From: Domibacillus sp. DTU_2020_1001157_1_SI_ALB_TIR_016
Lineage (GTDB): Bacteria; Bacillota; Bacilli; Bacillales; Domibacillaceae
Direction: 5' to 3'
Length of the DNA stretch: 64,000 nucleotides
Assembly: GCF_032341995.1 (NCBI RefSeq)
Contig: NZ_CP135439.1
Span: 2,480,001-2,544,000, forward strand
This document shows positions 8,343 to 17,051 of the stretch, in pieces (the stretch's first letter is position 1; every line of letters starts with the position of its first letter). The notes below the pieces were generated by a model, which was not told the DNA's origin, did not search any database, and saw only the letters and a program-made list of their open reading frames with translations. The translations under genes were made by a program, and so were the position numbers.

Positions 8343-9176
8343 TTATGAAAAAAGTTCCTGTATACGCAGCATAAGGGTTTCATTGTTTGGAATGGTGCCG
8401 GCCACTGTTTCCATCACAAGACGGCGAGGTGCTTCTTCCCTCATTTCATCCTGTAAAAATACCAGCAGCTCTTGGGAACGTTCATCCGCCTCCCTCTGCA
8501 TCGCACCGATTTCCTGCAGCACATGGCTTTTTTTCCGCTCCCTTGCCCGTTCTTCTTCGGGCTGCCATTTTTCGAGCACATGCGGATCAAGCAGTGCATC
8601 GTTTGTGTGGATAATTTCCTCTATAGCCGCATCTACCCGGCGCATCGCATACCTAATGACTTGATCTACATCAACACCTGCCTCGATTGCCATCACGAAG
8701 TGAACCGTATGATGGATCATGCCATGCATCATCACAGCCAAGTCAATTGAATAAGGATAAACCCGCATTCCATACACTTCTATAACCCTTCTTTGCATCC
8801 AGCGCAGCTCGCTTATATGGTGCTGCTTAATAAACTTTTTTAATTCTTCATCTTCCGATACAAATACACCTTGAAAGAGAGCAAACAAATTGTTTTCCTT
8901 GCTGACTTCCATCTTGACTTTCACTTGCTGAATGAATGCTTCTTTATCGTGAACAGGCCGTCCGGCAATGACATGCGCCCGGCGCTGGTCCGTTTCGAGA
9001 TTAATTTTTTCAAAGATACTCATCAGCAGCTCGTTTTTAGATGGAAAGTAATTATAAAACGTTCCTTTCGAAATGCCGCTTTGATCGAGAATATCTTGAA
9101 TCGATGTAGCCGCATACCCTTTTTCTACAAATAAAGCATGCGCTGCTTCCATTACATTTCTTTTTCGTTCGTTCAA
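8343..9176 (-). CDS. TetR-family repressor, divergent from an MFS exporter
   Basis: About 277 residues. The N-terminal TetR helix-turn-helix is clear (EAAHALFVEKGYAATSIQDI, then GISKGTFYNYFPSKNELL). The C-terminal ligand domain is longer than usual and ends with a charged region (EEERARERKKSH). The TTG at 9176 is preferred because GGA lies 10 bases upstream; a GTG at 9185 is the alternative but is too close to the RBS. It faces the MFS gene at 9363 across a region with two similar operator-like sites, so it very likely represses that exporter and itself. Confidence 0.88.
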   Translation of the reverse strand: MNERKRNVMEAAHALFVEKGYAATSIQDILDQSGISKGTFYNYFPSKNELLMSIFEKINLETDQRRAHVIAGRPVHDKEAFIQQVKVKMEVSKENNLFALFQGVFVSEDEELKKFIKQHHISELRWMQRRVIEVYGMRVYPYSIDLAVMMHGMIHHTVHFVMAIEAGVDVDQVIRYAMRRVDAAIEEIIHTNDALLDPHVLEKWQPEEERARERKKSHVLQEIGAMQREADERSQELLVFLQDEMREEAPRRLVMETVAGTIPNNETLMLRIQELFS

Positions 9177-9190
9177 TGAATGCACTTCCT

Positions 9191-9295
9191 TTTTTGAACT
9201 GTCGGTCTATTCAGAGATTAGCGCAATAACCTTGTTATTTCAAGCTTTCATATATAAATTTAATTTATTTGTTGATTTTTTTGAACGATCGGTAT
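9191..9295. promoter_or_regulatory. Divergent TetR/MFS promoter region with twin operator-like sites
   Basis: The 18-base motif TTTTTGAACNNTCGGTNT occurs twice in direct orientation, at 9191-9208 and 9278-9295, matching at 15 of 18 positions. The second copy has a CGATCG core. The first copy abuts the TetR start and the second lies 68 bases before the MFS start, as expected for autoregulation plus repression of the exporter. The assignment to this TetR protein is inference. Confidence 0.6.
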
Positions 9296-9362
9296 AAGAT
9301 AAATACCTGTTAGAACAACAGTATAAAAATTGAACAGTGAGTATGTATAAGGAGGATATAAA

Positions 9363-10829
9363 TTGAATACACACGGAGTACCGGGAAAACCGCCTTACGC
9401 GATGATTGCCATTTTGTTTGTCGGCGCTTTTGTTTCCCTTTTAAACGAAACGCTTCTCAACGTAGCGCTTCCGTCTATTATGAAAGAATTTGATGTATCG
9501 GCTTCTGCTGTTCAGTGGCTGTCGACTGGATATATGCTGGTAAACGGCGTTTTAATTCCAGCAAGTGCTTTTTTCATTCAGAGGTTTACAAACCGGAGTT
9601 TATTTCTTACGGCAATGGCGTTGTTTACGGCGGGATCTGTTCTCGCAACACTTTCGCCAACGTTCGGCGTGCTGCTCGCCGCTCGAATGATCCAGGCATC
9701 CGGTTCTGCGATTATGATGCCGCTTTTAATGAATGTTATGCTCGCAAGCTTTCCGGTGGAACGCCGCGGTGCGGCCATGGGGATTTTCGGGCTTGTGATG
9801 ATTACGGCACCAGCGATCGGGCCTACCCTTTCCGGCTGGCTCATTGAGCATTACACATGGCGCACCCTGTTTGACGTCGTCATTCCGATTGCCGCTCTTA
9901 CGCTTCTTTTTGCCATCTTTAAATTAAAAAATATTACGCCGCAGCGCCCCATTTCGCTGGATCTTTTGTCTCTCGCGCTGTCGAGCATCGGCTTCGGCGG
10001 CATTCTGTACGGATTCAGCTCTGCCGGTGAAAAAGGCTGGGATTCTATTTACGTTTATGGCCCGATTGCGGCCGGTGTCATCGGCTTAGTGTGGTTTGTT
10101 TTACGCCAAATGAAGCTGGATGAACCGCTGCTTGAGTTCCGGATTTATAAGTATCCGATGTTTGCCCTGTCTTCAGCTATTTCGGTTGTGATTGCAATGG
10201 CTATGTTTTCTGCTATGCTTCTTATGCCGATTTATGTACAGACAATCCGCGGCATTTCTCCGCTTGATTCCGGGCTGTTAATGCTGCCGGGTGCGATCGT
10301 TATGGGGATCATGTCTCCGGTTACCGGAATACTGTTTGATAAATTCGGTGCACGGGTTTTAGCTGTTATCGGCTTATCTATTACAATTTTAACGACCTTT
10401 ATGTTCAGTAATTTAACGCTGGATACCTCGTACGGCTATATTATGTTTGTATATACACTTCGCATGTTTGGGATGTCTATGGTTATGATGCCGGTTATGA
10501 CAAACGGGCTGAACCAGCTTCCGCCGGCTATGAATCCGCACGGAACGGCCATGAACAACACCCTGCAGCAAGTATCCGGCGCTGTCGGGTCTGCCCTGCT
10601 CGTTACACTAATGCAAAACCGGACCGAGTCGGAAGCTGAACAGCTTGCCGAGTCTGCTGCCGGCGATCCAGCAGCGATGGCCAATATTGCAAATGAAGCG
10701 ATGCTGCACGGCATTAATTTCTCTTTTACCATTTCTGTCTTTATTGCCGCTGTTGCCCTTGTCCTGGCTTTCTTCATGAAACGGGTAACGCCTGCCAGCC
10801 AGCTGTCTAAGCAAAAGTCTGCTGGTTAA
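9363..10829 (+). CDS. DHA2-family (EmrB/QacA-type) MFS multidrug exporter
   Basis: A 488-residue protein with about 14 predicted membrane segments. Motif A-like residues are in the first loop (LNVALPSIMKEF). The drug:proton antiporter signature is APAIGPTLSGWLIEHYTWR near residue 140. DHA2 exporters expel lipophilic cations and other drugs using the proton gradient. The start is TTG at 9363 with GGAGG 7 bases upstream. It is divergent from a TetR regulator and is followed by a strong bidirectional terminator. Confidence 0.92.
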   Translation: MNTHGVPGKPPYAMIAILFVGAFVSLLNETLLNVALPSIMKEFDVSASAVQWLSTGYMLVNGVLIPASAFFIQRFTNRSLFLTAMALFTAGSVLATLSPTFGVLLAARMIQASGSAIMMPLLMNVMLASFPVERRGAAMGIFGLVMITAPAIGPTLSGWLIEHYTWRTLFDVVIPIAALTLLFAIFKLKNITPQRPISLDLLSLALSSIGFGGILYGFSSAGEKGWDSIYVYGPIAAGVIGLVWFVLRQMKLDEPLLEFRIYKYPMFALSSAISVVIAMAMFSAMLLMPIYVQTIRGISPLDSGLLMLPGAIVMGIMSPVTGILFDKFGARVLAVIGLSITILTTFMFSNLTLDTSYGYIMFVYTLRMFGMSMVMMPVMTNGLNQLPPAMNPHGTAMNNTLQQVSGAVGSALLVTLMQNRTESEAEQLAESAAGDPAAMANIANEAMLHGINFSFTISVFIAAVALVLAFFMKRVTPASQLSKQKSAG

Positions 10830-10838
10830 GCTGCTTAC

Positions 10839-10879
10839 AAAAAAACGCCCTTTGCCGCATCCGGCAAGGGCGTTTTTTT
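10839..10879. terminator. Bidirectional terminator between the MFS and DinB genes
   Basis: A near-perfect stem (ACGCCCTTTGCCG with CGGCAAGGGCGT, one bulge) is flanked by A7 on the left and T7 on the right, so it can end the MFS transcript (plus) and the DinB transcript (minus). Confidence 0.93.
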
Positions 10880-11333
10880 ATACAATTTTTGTTAAGCTGT
10901 TTATAACCCCGGTATGCATGCCTTCATGAAACGTGACAAACTGTAAAAGAGCTTCTACCGTTGTCATTTCAAGCGGGCCGATTGTAACGGGCTTGGCTGC
11001 TTTTTCACCGAGCTTGGCAGAAAAATGGCGCTCTACACGATTCAATTGTTCCTGCAGGGCATTTGTGATTTCTTCTGCTGACGGAACCTCTGCCGGCCAG
11101 TCAGCCGGACGTGTTCCTGTAGCAAACAGGGCATGCCAGTCAGGATACACAGTCTCATAAGCTTCATCTGCTAAATGAAGCAGCCCCTCCGCCGCTACGA
11201 AAATATGTCCGGCATTCCAGCGGATATTGTTTGAAAATCCTGCAGGGACTTCATCCCACTTATTTTCTGGTGCTTTAGCAATGGTGCCAAGCGCTGCGTT
11301 TCTTGCAAAAATAAATTGCTTGATCGATTCCAT
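10878..11333 (-). CDS. DinB/YfiT-superfamily protein
   Basis: A 151-residue four-helix protein. The histidines expected to form the DinB metal triad are in WNAGHIF and FVTFHEGMHTG. Members include bacillithiol S-transferases and many of unknown function; the substrate here is not evident. The ATG at 11333 has GAGGAGG 7 bases upstream, and the longer frame has no RBS. It appears monocistronic. Confidence 0.8.
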   Translation of the reverse strand: MESIKQFIFARNAALGTIAKAPENKWDEVPAGFSNNIRWNAGHIFVAAEGLLHLADEAYETVYPDWHALFATGTRPADWPAEVPSAEEITNALQEQLNRVERHFSAKLGEKAAKPVTIGPLEMTTVEALLQFVTFHEGMHTGVINSLTKIV

Positions 11334-11370
11334 ACCGTTTCCTCCTCTATGTATGACCGCTTCTATTCTA

Positions 11371-12747
11371 TCATAATCCATACTCCCGGCACTTGTCATA
11401 AAGCTTCGTTTTTCCGATGCCGAGCAGGCGAGCCGCTTCGGTTTTATTAGCCGCCTGGCAAAGGGCATGCTGGATTGCTTCTTTTTCTGCTTTTTGAAGA
11501 GTATATTTTAGCGGCATAACAGCCACTGGCGTTTTTATGGAACGGCCTTCCGCTTCTTGAGAGGGTTCTTCCTGTAAGTAAAGCGGCAAATGATCAAGCC
11601 GAATCACAGATCCATCCATCACGTTCACTGCTCTTTCCAGCACATTTTCTAACTCCCGTACATTTCCAGGCCAGCTATGAAGCAGAAAACGGTTTTCCGC
11701 TTCTTTTGATAAAGTGATCACAGGCCGGTCAAAATTCTTCTCAAGCTTTCGAAGCAAGACAGCCGCAATAGCCGGAATATCCTGTTTTCGTTCCATTAAA
11801 GAAGGAATATCAATTTTCATTACGTTCAGCCGATAGTATAAATCCTCCCGAAACTTTCCCTGTTTGACCATTTCCTCAAGGTTGCGGTGTGTGGCAGCAA
11901 TCACCCGTACATCAACAGGAGCTGTGCCTTGTCCGCCAACCCGCTCGATTTCTTTTTCCTGAAGAACGCGAAGCAGCTTGCTTTGCATAGCCAGTGGCAT
12001 ATCGCCAATTTCATCAAGAAAAATGGTTCCGCGGTGCGCCAGCTCAAACTTCCCTTTTTTCCCGCCTTTTTTCGCCCCGGTAAAAGCCCCTTCCTCATAT
12101 CCAAACAGTTCCGATTCAAGCAGCTGCTCCGGGATTGAGGCTGAATTGACACGAACAAAAGGAAACACACTTCTTGTGCTTGCCCCGTGGATTGCATGGG
12201 CAAATAGTTCTTTGCCGGTGCCGGATTTTCCGGTTAAAAGTACGACTGACTGGCTTGTGGACGCACGCGCAGCCAGCTGCTTTGCTTCCATAAAGGACTC
12301 CGTTGTTCCAATTAAGTCCTCAAAACTGTACTTACTTTTTAATTCGTTCGCAAACCGTTTCTTATAATAGTCAAGCTCTTCCATTAGCGGCTGTACTTTG
12401 TTGGAATACGCCATCCACTCTTCTGCGTTGCGAAACATAACAGCCCCGACTGCTCCAACAAGCTCGCCGTTTACATAGAAAGGATACCGGTTTGCAATCA
12501 TTTCACTGCCTTTAATAGTATGTATCGATGCAATTTCCGCCCGGGCTGTTTGAAGAACAATATGCATGCGCGTGTTTTCAATCACATCTCTTACGTCTTT
12601 TCCGAATGCTTCCTGCTGAGTCGTTCCAAGATACTCGCAGTAAGCCGTGTTCATAAAAATAACCTTTGCATCCCGGTCAACTGCCACAACCCATTCCGCC
12701 GCCAGATTAATAATTTCCTCCAGCCATTCATAAGGGAGCTTCTTCAT
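11371..12747 (-). CDS. PAS-domain sigma-54-dependent activator, likely of 3-hydroxybutyrate use
   Basis: A 458-residue enhancer-binding protein. The PAS domain (10-115) has AVDRDAKVIFMN. The AAA+ domain (about 143-370) has Walker A GKSGTGKE (173-180), the sigma-54 contact loop GAFTGA (220-225) and Walker B GTIFLDEIG (240-248). A Fis-type helix-turn-helix closes the protein (NKTEAARLLGIGKTKLYDK). It has no receiver domain, so the PAS domain probably senses a metabolite. It lies just downstream of the dehydrogenase and permease genes, whose promoter is a consensus -24/-12 element with an upstream site array. That makes them its likely targets (inference). Confidence 0.93.
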   Translation of the reverse strand: MKKLPYEWLEEIINLAAEWVVAVDRDAKVIFMNTAYCEYLGTTQQEAFGKDVRDVIENTRMHIVLQTARAEIASIHTIKGSEMIANRYPFYVNGELVGAVGAVMFRNAEEWMAYSNKVQPLMEELDYYKKRFANELKSKYSFEDLIGTTESFMEAKQLAARASTSQSVVLLTGKSGTGKELFAHAIHGASTRSVFPFVRVNSASIPEQLLESELFGYEEGAFTGAKKGGKKGKFELAHRGTIFLDEIGDMPLAMQSKLLRVLQEKEIERVGGQGTAPVDVRVIAATHRNLEEMVKQGKFREDLYYRLNVMKIDIPSLMERKQDIPAIAAVLLRKLEKNFDRPVITLSKEAENRFLLHSWPGNVRELENVLERAVNVMDGSVIRLDHLPLYLQEEPSQEAEGRSIKTPVAVMPLKYTLQKAEKEAIQHALCQAANKTEAARLLGIGKTKLYDKCREYGL

Positions 12748-12778
12748 GGTTATGCCCTCCTTTTTCTTTTATTTTATC

Positions 12779-12804
12779 AAAAAAAAGCCGCCGTAAAGGC
12801 AGCT
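12779..12804 (-). terminator. Terminator of the 3-hydroxybutyrate operon
   Basis: The stem GCTGCC/GGCGGC (one G-U pair, loop TTTAC) is followed by eight T on the minus strand, 6 bases after the dehydrogenase stop. Confidence 0.88.
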
Positions 12805-12809
12805 TTCAC

Positions 12810-13586
12810 TTATTGCGCTGTATAACCGCCGTCTAAAACAATCGCCTGGCCGGTTACGCCTTTCGCCCGGTCACTGCAAAGAAAAACAGCATAATCAGCT
12901 ATTTCCCGAACCTCCAGCAGCCGCTTTTGCGGCACAAGCGGGTAAATTACTTCCTCAAGCACCCGCTCAAGCGGTACATTGCGCGTTTTTGCTAAATCTT
13001 CAAATTGGCCGCGCACAAGCGGAGTATCAACATATCCAGGACAAAGTGCATTCACTGTAATTCCGTGCGGGGCGGCTTCTAAAGCGGCTACTTTCGTTAA
13101 TCCAATCACTCCGTGCTTCGCACTGTTGTATCCGGCTTTGCCGGCAAAGCCAACCAGCCCGTTGATAGAGGACATATTAATAATACGTCCGTTTCCTTGT
13201 TTTTTCATAAGCGGCAGTGCGTGTTTGATGGCTGTAAAGGGAGCTGTCAGCATAATGCTTAAAAGCTGGTTAAACCGCTCTGTCGAAAAATGTTCAATGG
13301 GCGCCACATGCTGCATTCCGGCATTGTTAATTAAAATGTCGAGCGTACCGTACCGATTAGCCGCAAATTCAATGCTGCTTTTAACCTGTTCTTCATTCGT
13401 TACATCACATAAAACCGCGGACGCATGGAATCCCTGCTCTTGAAATGCTTCTGCAGCCTGCACAGCTGCTTCCTCATTGATATCCGCAACGATGACGTTT
13501 GCTCCTTCTGCTGCAAAAACACCTGCCAGCTCGAGTCCGATACCGCTTCCGGCGCCTGTAATTAATGCCGTTTTGTTTTTTAACAT
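12810..13586 (-). CDS. 3-Hydroxybutyrate dehydrogenase (SDR family)
   Basis: A 258-residue short-chain dehydrogenase: cofactor motif TGAGSGIG (10-17), NNAG (87-90) and the catalytic triad Ser140, Tyr153 and Lys157 (YNSAK). The segment AGMQHVAPIEHF matches the substrate loop of D-3-hydroxybutyrate dehydrogenases, which oxidise 3-hydroxybutyrate to acetoacetate with NAD+. The ATG at 13586 follows GGGGGA. It is in an operon with the permease upstream (13-base gap) and ends in a terminator. Confidence 0.9.
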   Translation of the reverse strand: MLKNKTALITGAGSGIGLELAGVFAAEGANVIVADINEEAAVQAAEAFQEQGFHASAVLCDVTNEEQVKSSIEFAANRYGTLDILINNAGMQHVAPIEHFSTERFNQLLSIMLTAPFTAIKHALPLMKKQGNGRIINMSSINGLVGFAGKAGYNSAKHGVIGLTKVAALEAAPHGITVNALCPGYVDTPLVRGQFEDLAKTRNVPLERVLEEVIYPLVPQKRLLEVREIADYAVFLCSDRAKGVTGQAIVLDGGYTAQ

Positions 13587-13599
13587 CTTTTCTTCCCCC

Positions 13600-15015
13600 T
13601 TAAACAAGTCCTGTTGTACTGTAAATGAAAATAATCAAAAAGACAGCGATTGTTTTAATAATGGTGATCGCAAAGATGTCTCTGTACGACTGCCGATGGG
13701 TAAGACCCGTTACGGCTAAAAGTGTAATAACTGCTCCGTTGTGCGGCAGTGTATCCATGCCGCCGGAGGCCATTGAAATCACACGGTGCATCACTTCAGG
13801 ATCAATATGATATTTTGTAATCGCTTCCATGTATTTGTCTGACATAGCACTAAGTGCAATTCCCATACCGCCGGAGGCTGATCCTGTAATCCCGGCTAAA
13901 GTGGTTGTGGTAACAGCTCCGTTTACAAGCGGATTTGTAAACGTATCTGAAATCCCCTTGCTGACAACCGAAAAGCCCGGCAGCGAAGAAATGATACCGC
14001 CGAATCCATATTCTGCCCCTGTGTTCATTGCGGCAAGCAGTGCACCGCCAATAGCCGTGTTTACACCAGCTTGAAAATTGGTCTTAACCTGCTTCCAGTT
14101 GTATAAAAGAGCCGCAACAATTCCCGTCAGCAAAGCCATTTCTACAGACCAGATCGCCAGAACAGATGACAGCTCCACTTTCCCAAAAGAATCTAAGCCG
14201 ATGGCTGCAAAATCAAATCCGTTCGGGTACCATACAGGCAATGTTTCAGTAAAAAATTTATTCATTGCGGCTACTAAAATAAGTGGTACAAAAGCGAGTG
14301 CTTTGCGAAGGGCTGATGTTTCTTTTTCTACAGCTTTTGTTTCCTCTTCTTCTTCCAAAATGTCATTGTTTAACCCGTAGTAGCCTTCACCGGCTTTGGA
14401 GGCTTTCTTCCGGCGCATCTCCAAATACAACAGGCCTGCGGCAAGCACAAATACTGCTCCGATGATTCCTAGAACTGGCGCTGCGTAAATATCTGTTTTA
14501 AAAAAGGTTGTCGGAATGACATTTTGAATTTGCGGAGTTCCCGGCAGTGCATCCATCGTAAAGGTAAAAGCGCCAAGTGCAATCGTTCCTGGAATGAGCC
14601 GCTTCGGAATGTCCGCCTCCATAAACATTTTTTTTGCGAACGGATAAACTGCAAAAACAACTACAAATAAGCTGACACCGCTGTACGTTAAAATAGCGCA
14701 CATTAATACAATGGCTAAAACAGCCTGCCTGGCACCTACGAACTTAACGATTGTTTTGGCAATCGATTCTGCAATACCTGACATTTCCACCACTTTTCCA
14801 AAAATAGCACCGAGTAAAAAAACAGGGAAATATAATTTAATAAAACCGACCATTTTCTCCATAAAAATATTTGAGAAAAACGGCAAAACATGGGCTGGCT
14901 CTGTTAAGAGAACAGCCAGCAATGCACAAATCGGCGCAAATAAAATAACAGAAAAGCCGCGGTATGCGGTAAACATGAGCAGGCCAAGCGCCAGAAGTAT
15001 CACAAGTAAATCCAT
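13600..15015 (-). CDS. GntP-family permease, probably 3-hydroxybutyrate uptake
   Basis: A 471-residue transporter with about 12-14 hydrophobic segments. Family signatures include SGVSLFVVVFAVYPFAK, TMDALPGTPQIQN and a glycine-rich C-terminal stretch (GSASGGMGIALSA, SGGMDTLPHNGAVITLL). GntP proteins import gluconate and other hydroxy or keto acids. Its place ahead of 3-hydroxybutyrate dehydrogenase and under a sigma-54 promoter points to 3-hydroxybutyrate as substrate (inference). The ATG follows GGGGGAG. Confidence 0.9.
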   Translation of the reverse strand: MDLLVILLALGLLMFTAYRGFSVILFAPICALLAVLLTEPAHVLPFFSNIFMEKMVGFIKLYFPVFLLGAIFGKVVEMSGIAESIAKTIVKFVGARQAVLAIVLMCAILTYSGVSLFVVVFAVYPFAKKMFMEADIPKRLIPGTIALGAFTFTMDALPGTPQIQNVIPTTFFKTDIYAAPVLGIIGAVFVLAAGLLYLEMRRKKASKAGEGYYGLNNDILEEEEETKAVEKETSALRKALAFVPLILVAAMNKFFTETLPVWYPNGFDFAAIGLDSFGKVELSSVLAIWSVEMALLTGIVAALLYNWKQVKTNFQAGVNTAIGGALLAAMNTGAEYGFGGIISSLPGFSVVSKGISDTFTNPLVNGAVTTTTLAGITGSASGGMGIALSAMSDKYMEAITKYHIDPEVMHRVISMASGGMDTLPHNGAVITLLAVTGLTHRQSYRDIFAITIIKTIAVFLIIFIYSTTGLV

Positions 15016-15054
15016 TTTCGCTCCCCCTTAAGTAACCGTTTTCATTTTTATATT

Positions 15055-15070
15055 TGCAAGAGCTGTGCCA
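15055..15070 (-). promoter_or_regulatory. Sigma-54 (-24/-12) promoter of the permease-dehydrogenase operon
   Basis: The minus strand reads TGGCAC-N5-TTGCA, an exact match to the -24/-12 consensus, 40 bases upstream of the permease ATG. No competing -35/-10 is obvious. An AAA+ activator carrying GAFTGA is encoded next door. Confidence 0.93.
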
Positions 15071-15118
15071 ACCATAAAAGAGTCCTTTTTCCGTTGTTTT
15101 CTCCCCTTCATTCCGTGA

Positions 15119-15176
15119 TTCCGGAAAAAAACGCGCCGATTTTTCCGGAATTTCGGAATTTTCCGCTTCTCCGGAA
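15119..15176. promoter_or_regulatory. Array of TTCCGGAA sites: likely upstream activating sequence
   Basis: Two perfect TTCCGGAA palindromes (15119-15126 and 15143-15150, 24 bp apart) are followed by TTCGGAA (15152-15158), the inverted repeat CGGAATTTTCCG (15154-15165) and TCCGGAA (15170-15176). The cluster lies about 50-105 bp upstream of the -24 element, where enhancer-binding proteins usually bind. The activator at 11371-12747 is the natural candidate. Confidence 0.72.
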
Positions 15177-15272
15177 TTTTTCTTATTTTCATCCGCTGCC
15201 GAAACCATAAGCATTCTTTCGAATAACATCTAAAGTTCTCATCGTCCACTATTCAGCATACAATGAACGCGC

Positions 15273-15303
15273 AAAAAAGCGGAAAATGATCTCCATTTTC
15301 CGC
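15273..15303 (-). terminator. Terminator of the CAP-domain gene
   Basis: The stem GCGGAAAAT/ATTTTCCGC is followed by six T on the minus strand, just after the stop at 15310. Confidence 0.88.
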
Positions 15304-15309
15304 GCGTTT

Positions 15310-15975
15310 TTATTTTCCGATAAACATTTGTGTCCAGTGGCCATCTACATAGCCAACACCGATATGAGTGAATTCAGGGTTTAAAATGTTTTTCCGGTGG
15401 CCGTCACTGTTCATCCAAGCTTCCATTACTTCTGCTGGCGTTTTTTGGCCTTTGGCAATGTTTTCGCCTGCTGTTTTATACGTAATACCAAATTGTTTCA
15501 TCATATCAAATGGTGATCCGTATGTTGGTGACTGGTGAGAAAAGTAGCCTTTATCTTTCATATCCTGTGATTTCGCACGAGCGACTTTGCTAAGCTCAGT
15601 GTCTAACGTTAAAGCCTTTAATCCCGCTTTAGCGCGCTCCTGGTTTACAAGCTTCGCTACTTCCTGTTCAAAAGCATTTACTGATTGAGAAGCTGCCGGC
15701 TGTGCCGCCTGCTCCTGCTTTGGTGCTTCTTGCGAAGGCGCTGTCTGCTGAGGCTTTGCTTCAGCAGCAGGTGCTGTTGGCTGTGTTACTTCTTTAGATG
15801 GAGCAGCAGCTGCTGGCTGTGCCTGCCATTTTACTTGATAATATTTTTGGTAGGTTTTCACCTGAACAGTCTTTGTCGTATCACAAGTCAGGGAAGCTGC
15901 TTCCACCTGTCCTGCTGTGAAAAGTCCAATTGACACAAGACCAGCGATTGCGGCAATGCGTACATTTATTTTCAA
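15310..15975 (-). CDS. Secreted CAP/SCP-domain protein (YkwD-like)
   Basis: A 221-residue exported protein. A signal peptide (MKINVRIAAIAGLVSIGLF..., cut near QVEA-ASL) is followed by a Pro/Ala/Gln-rich linker (about 55-100) and a CAP domain to the end. CAP landmarks: LVNQERAKAGLKAL, GYFSHQSP, AGENIAKGQ, WMNSDGHRKNILNPEFTHIGVGY. Such proteins are common in spore-formers; their activity is unclear. The TTG at 15975 has AGGAGG 9 bases upstream. It has its own terminator. Confidence 0.9.
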   Translation of the reverse strand: MKINVRIAAIAGLVSIGLFTAGQVEAASLTCDTTKTVQVKTYQKYYQVKWQAQPAAAAPSKEVTQPTAPAAEAKPQQTAPSQEAPKQEQAAQPAASQSVNAFEQEVAKLVNQERAKAGLKALTLDTELSKVARAKSQDMKDKGYFSHQSPTYGSPFDMMKQFGITYKTAGENIAKGQKTPAEVMEAWMNSDGHRKNILNPEFTHIGVGYVDGHWTQMFIGK

Positions 15976-16208
15976 GGTCAAAATCCTCCTGCGTTTTTTT
16001 ATGTGTTGCCCGGGCTGCGTGATTACTATAGCCCGAAACACGAAAAAACGGCAATAGATTTTGAGATGGAAAATGATAGCCTCATTTCATAATGATAGTT
16101 TCCTGCTTTGCCCACAGTGCTCAGTCCCTATCCAGCCAGCGCTGTGCTATTTTCACTTGCAAGCAGAAACAGACAGCGACATACAAGCGTAACTCTTTTA
16201 CAAAGCTG

Positions 16209-16700
16209 TTACAAGGATATGTTTTCATCAATATGGAAAAAGTAGTAACGAATGCCGTCCGTGTGTGCCGGTGACGTCGTATAGCTCCAATGGCGGTGAT
16301 AACTGTCAGCCGTGTGCGCATTAACAAGCGGTACACCGTTTTGGCGGCTTACGACAAAAGCAGCATGATCCATACGGCCATCACCGTTAAAATCATAAAT
16401 GATGACGTCTCCAGGAATCAGATCTGCTGCCGATGCTTTCCGCACAGCCTTTAACCCCTTCTTCGATCCTTCTAAATACCACCTGAGCGAATGGGTCACA
16501 CTCCAGCTGAAACTCCACGTACCGCCTCCAACCCACCAGCCATTTTTGCGGTCGGCGTAGCCGCCTCTCATAGGGGCGCCTCCGGCCAGCAGGCATTGTG
16601 AAACATAATTGGTACAGTCTACAGCAAACGCGGGAAAAGCGGGATTGCGTTTGTTCCACCACTTTTCCGCATAACGGACTGCGGCTTCACGATCATACAT
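16209..16700 (-). CDS. Amidase_6-type (NlpC/P60-like) putative amidase
   Basis: A 163-residue protein starting MYDREAAVRYAEKWWNKRNP. Family residues include the presumed catalytic Cys in VDCTNYVSQC and the His in GDGRMDHAAFV, plus W-rich segments (GWWVGGGTWSFSWS). Homologues are putative cell-wall amidases, but no signal peptide is visible, so it may act in the cytosol, spore or mother cell (inference). The ATG at 16700 has GGAGG 8 bases upstream. A hairpin terminator lies between it and the longer upstream frame, which supports the short form. Confidence 0.82.
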   Translation of the reverse strand: MYDREAAVRYAEKWWNKRNPAFPAFAVDCTNYVSQCLLAGGAPMRGGYADRKNGWWVGGGTWSFSWSVTHSLRWYLEGSKKGLKAVRKASAADLIPGDVIIYDFNGDGRMDHAAFVVSRQNGVPLVNAHTADSYHRHWSYTTSPAHTDGIRYYFFHIDENISL

Positions 16701-16743
16701 CGCCATCTCCTCCTTTTCTACAGCGTATGCCGGAAGAGAATAG

Positions 16744-16778
16744 AAAAACCGGCCTGAACGGATCAGGCCGGTTTTTTT
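16744..16778. terminator. Bidirectional terminator upstream of the amidase gene
   Basis: The perfect stem ACCGGCCTGA/TCAGGCCGGT has A5 before and T7 after it. On the minus strand it could end transcripts coming from the IclR gene at 17052. Confidence 0.85.
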
Positions 16779-17051
16779 ATATTTATTGGGTAACTCACAA
16801 CGTTCCAAGGATAAATCTTTTTCTTTATCCTTCGTTAAACCGCCGCGGTATATTAATTCCACATTATCGTTTTTGATGTCCCTAAACGACCTAAGCCCTT
16901 CCTGCTCTTAAGTCCTTGCAGCTCCGAAGCTGCTCCAGTGTGAATAAGTAAAGTCAACACTAGCAGAATGCCAGAATGTTATATGAACGTTCTAAGTTAC
17001 GATCTCAATCAGATGTTAATCATAACACTCATCAAATAAAAAGTCAAGAAA
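16779..17051. other. Intergenic stretch without a recognised gene
   Basis: About 270 bases between the IclR stop and the terminator. Several stops are seen in all frames. No convincing hairpin, promoter or small gene with an RBS was found; the 3' UTR of the IclR gene probably covers it. Confidence 0.5.

Noticed and set aside
11901..12203. Frames on both strands inside the sigma-54 activator
   Set aside because: They are shadows of the AAA+ coding region with its Walker and GAFTGA motifs.
16700..16862. N-terminal extension of the amidase
   Set aside because: A strong terminator lies within it and the GGAGG site belongs to the internal ATG at 16700.
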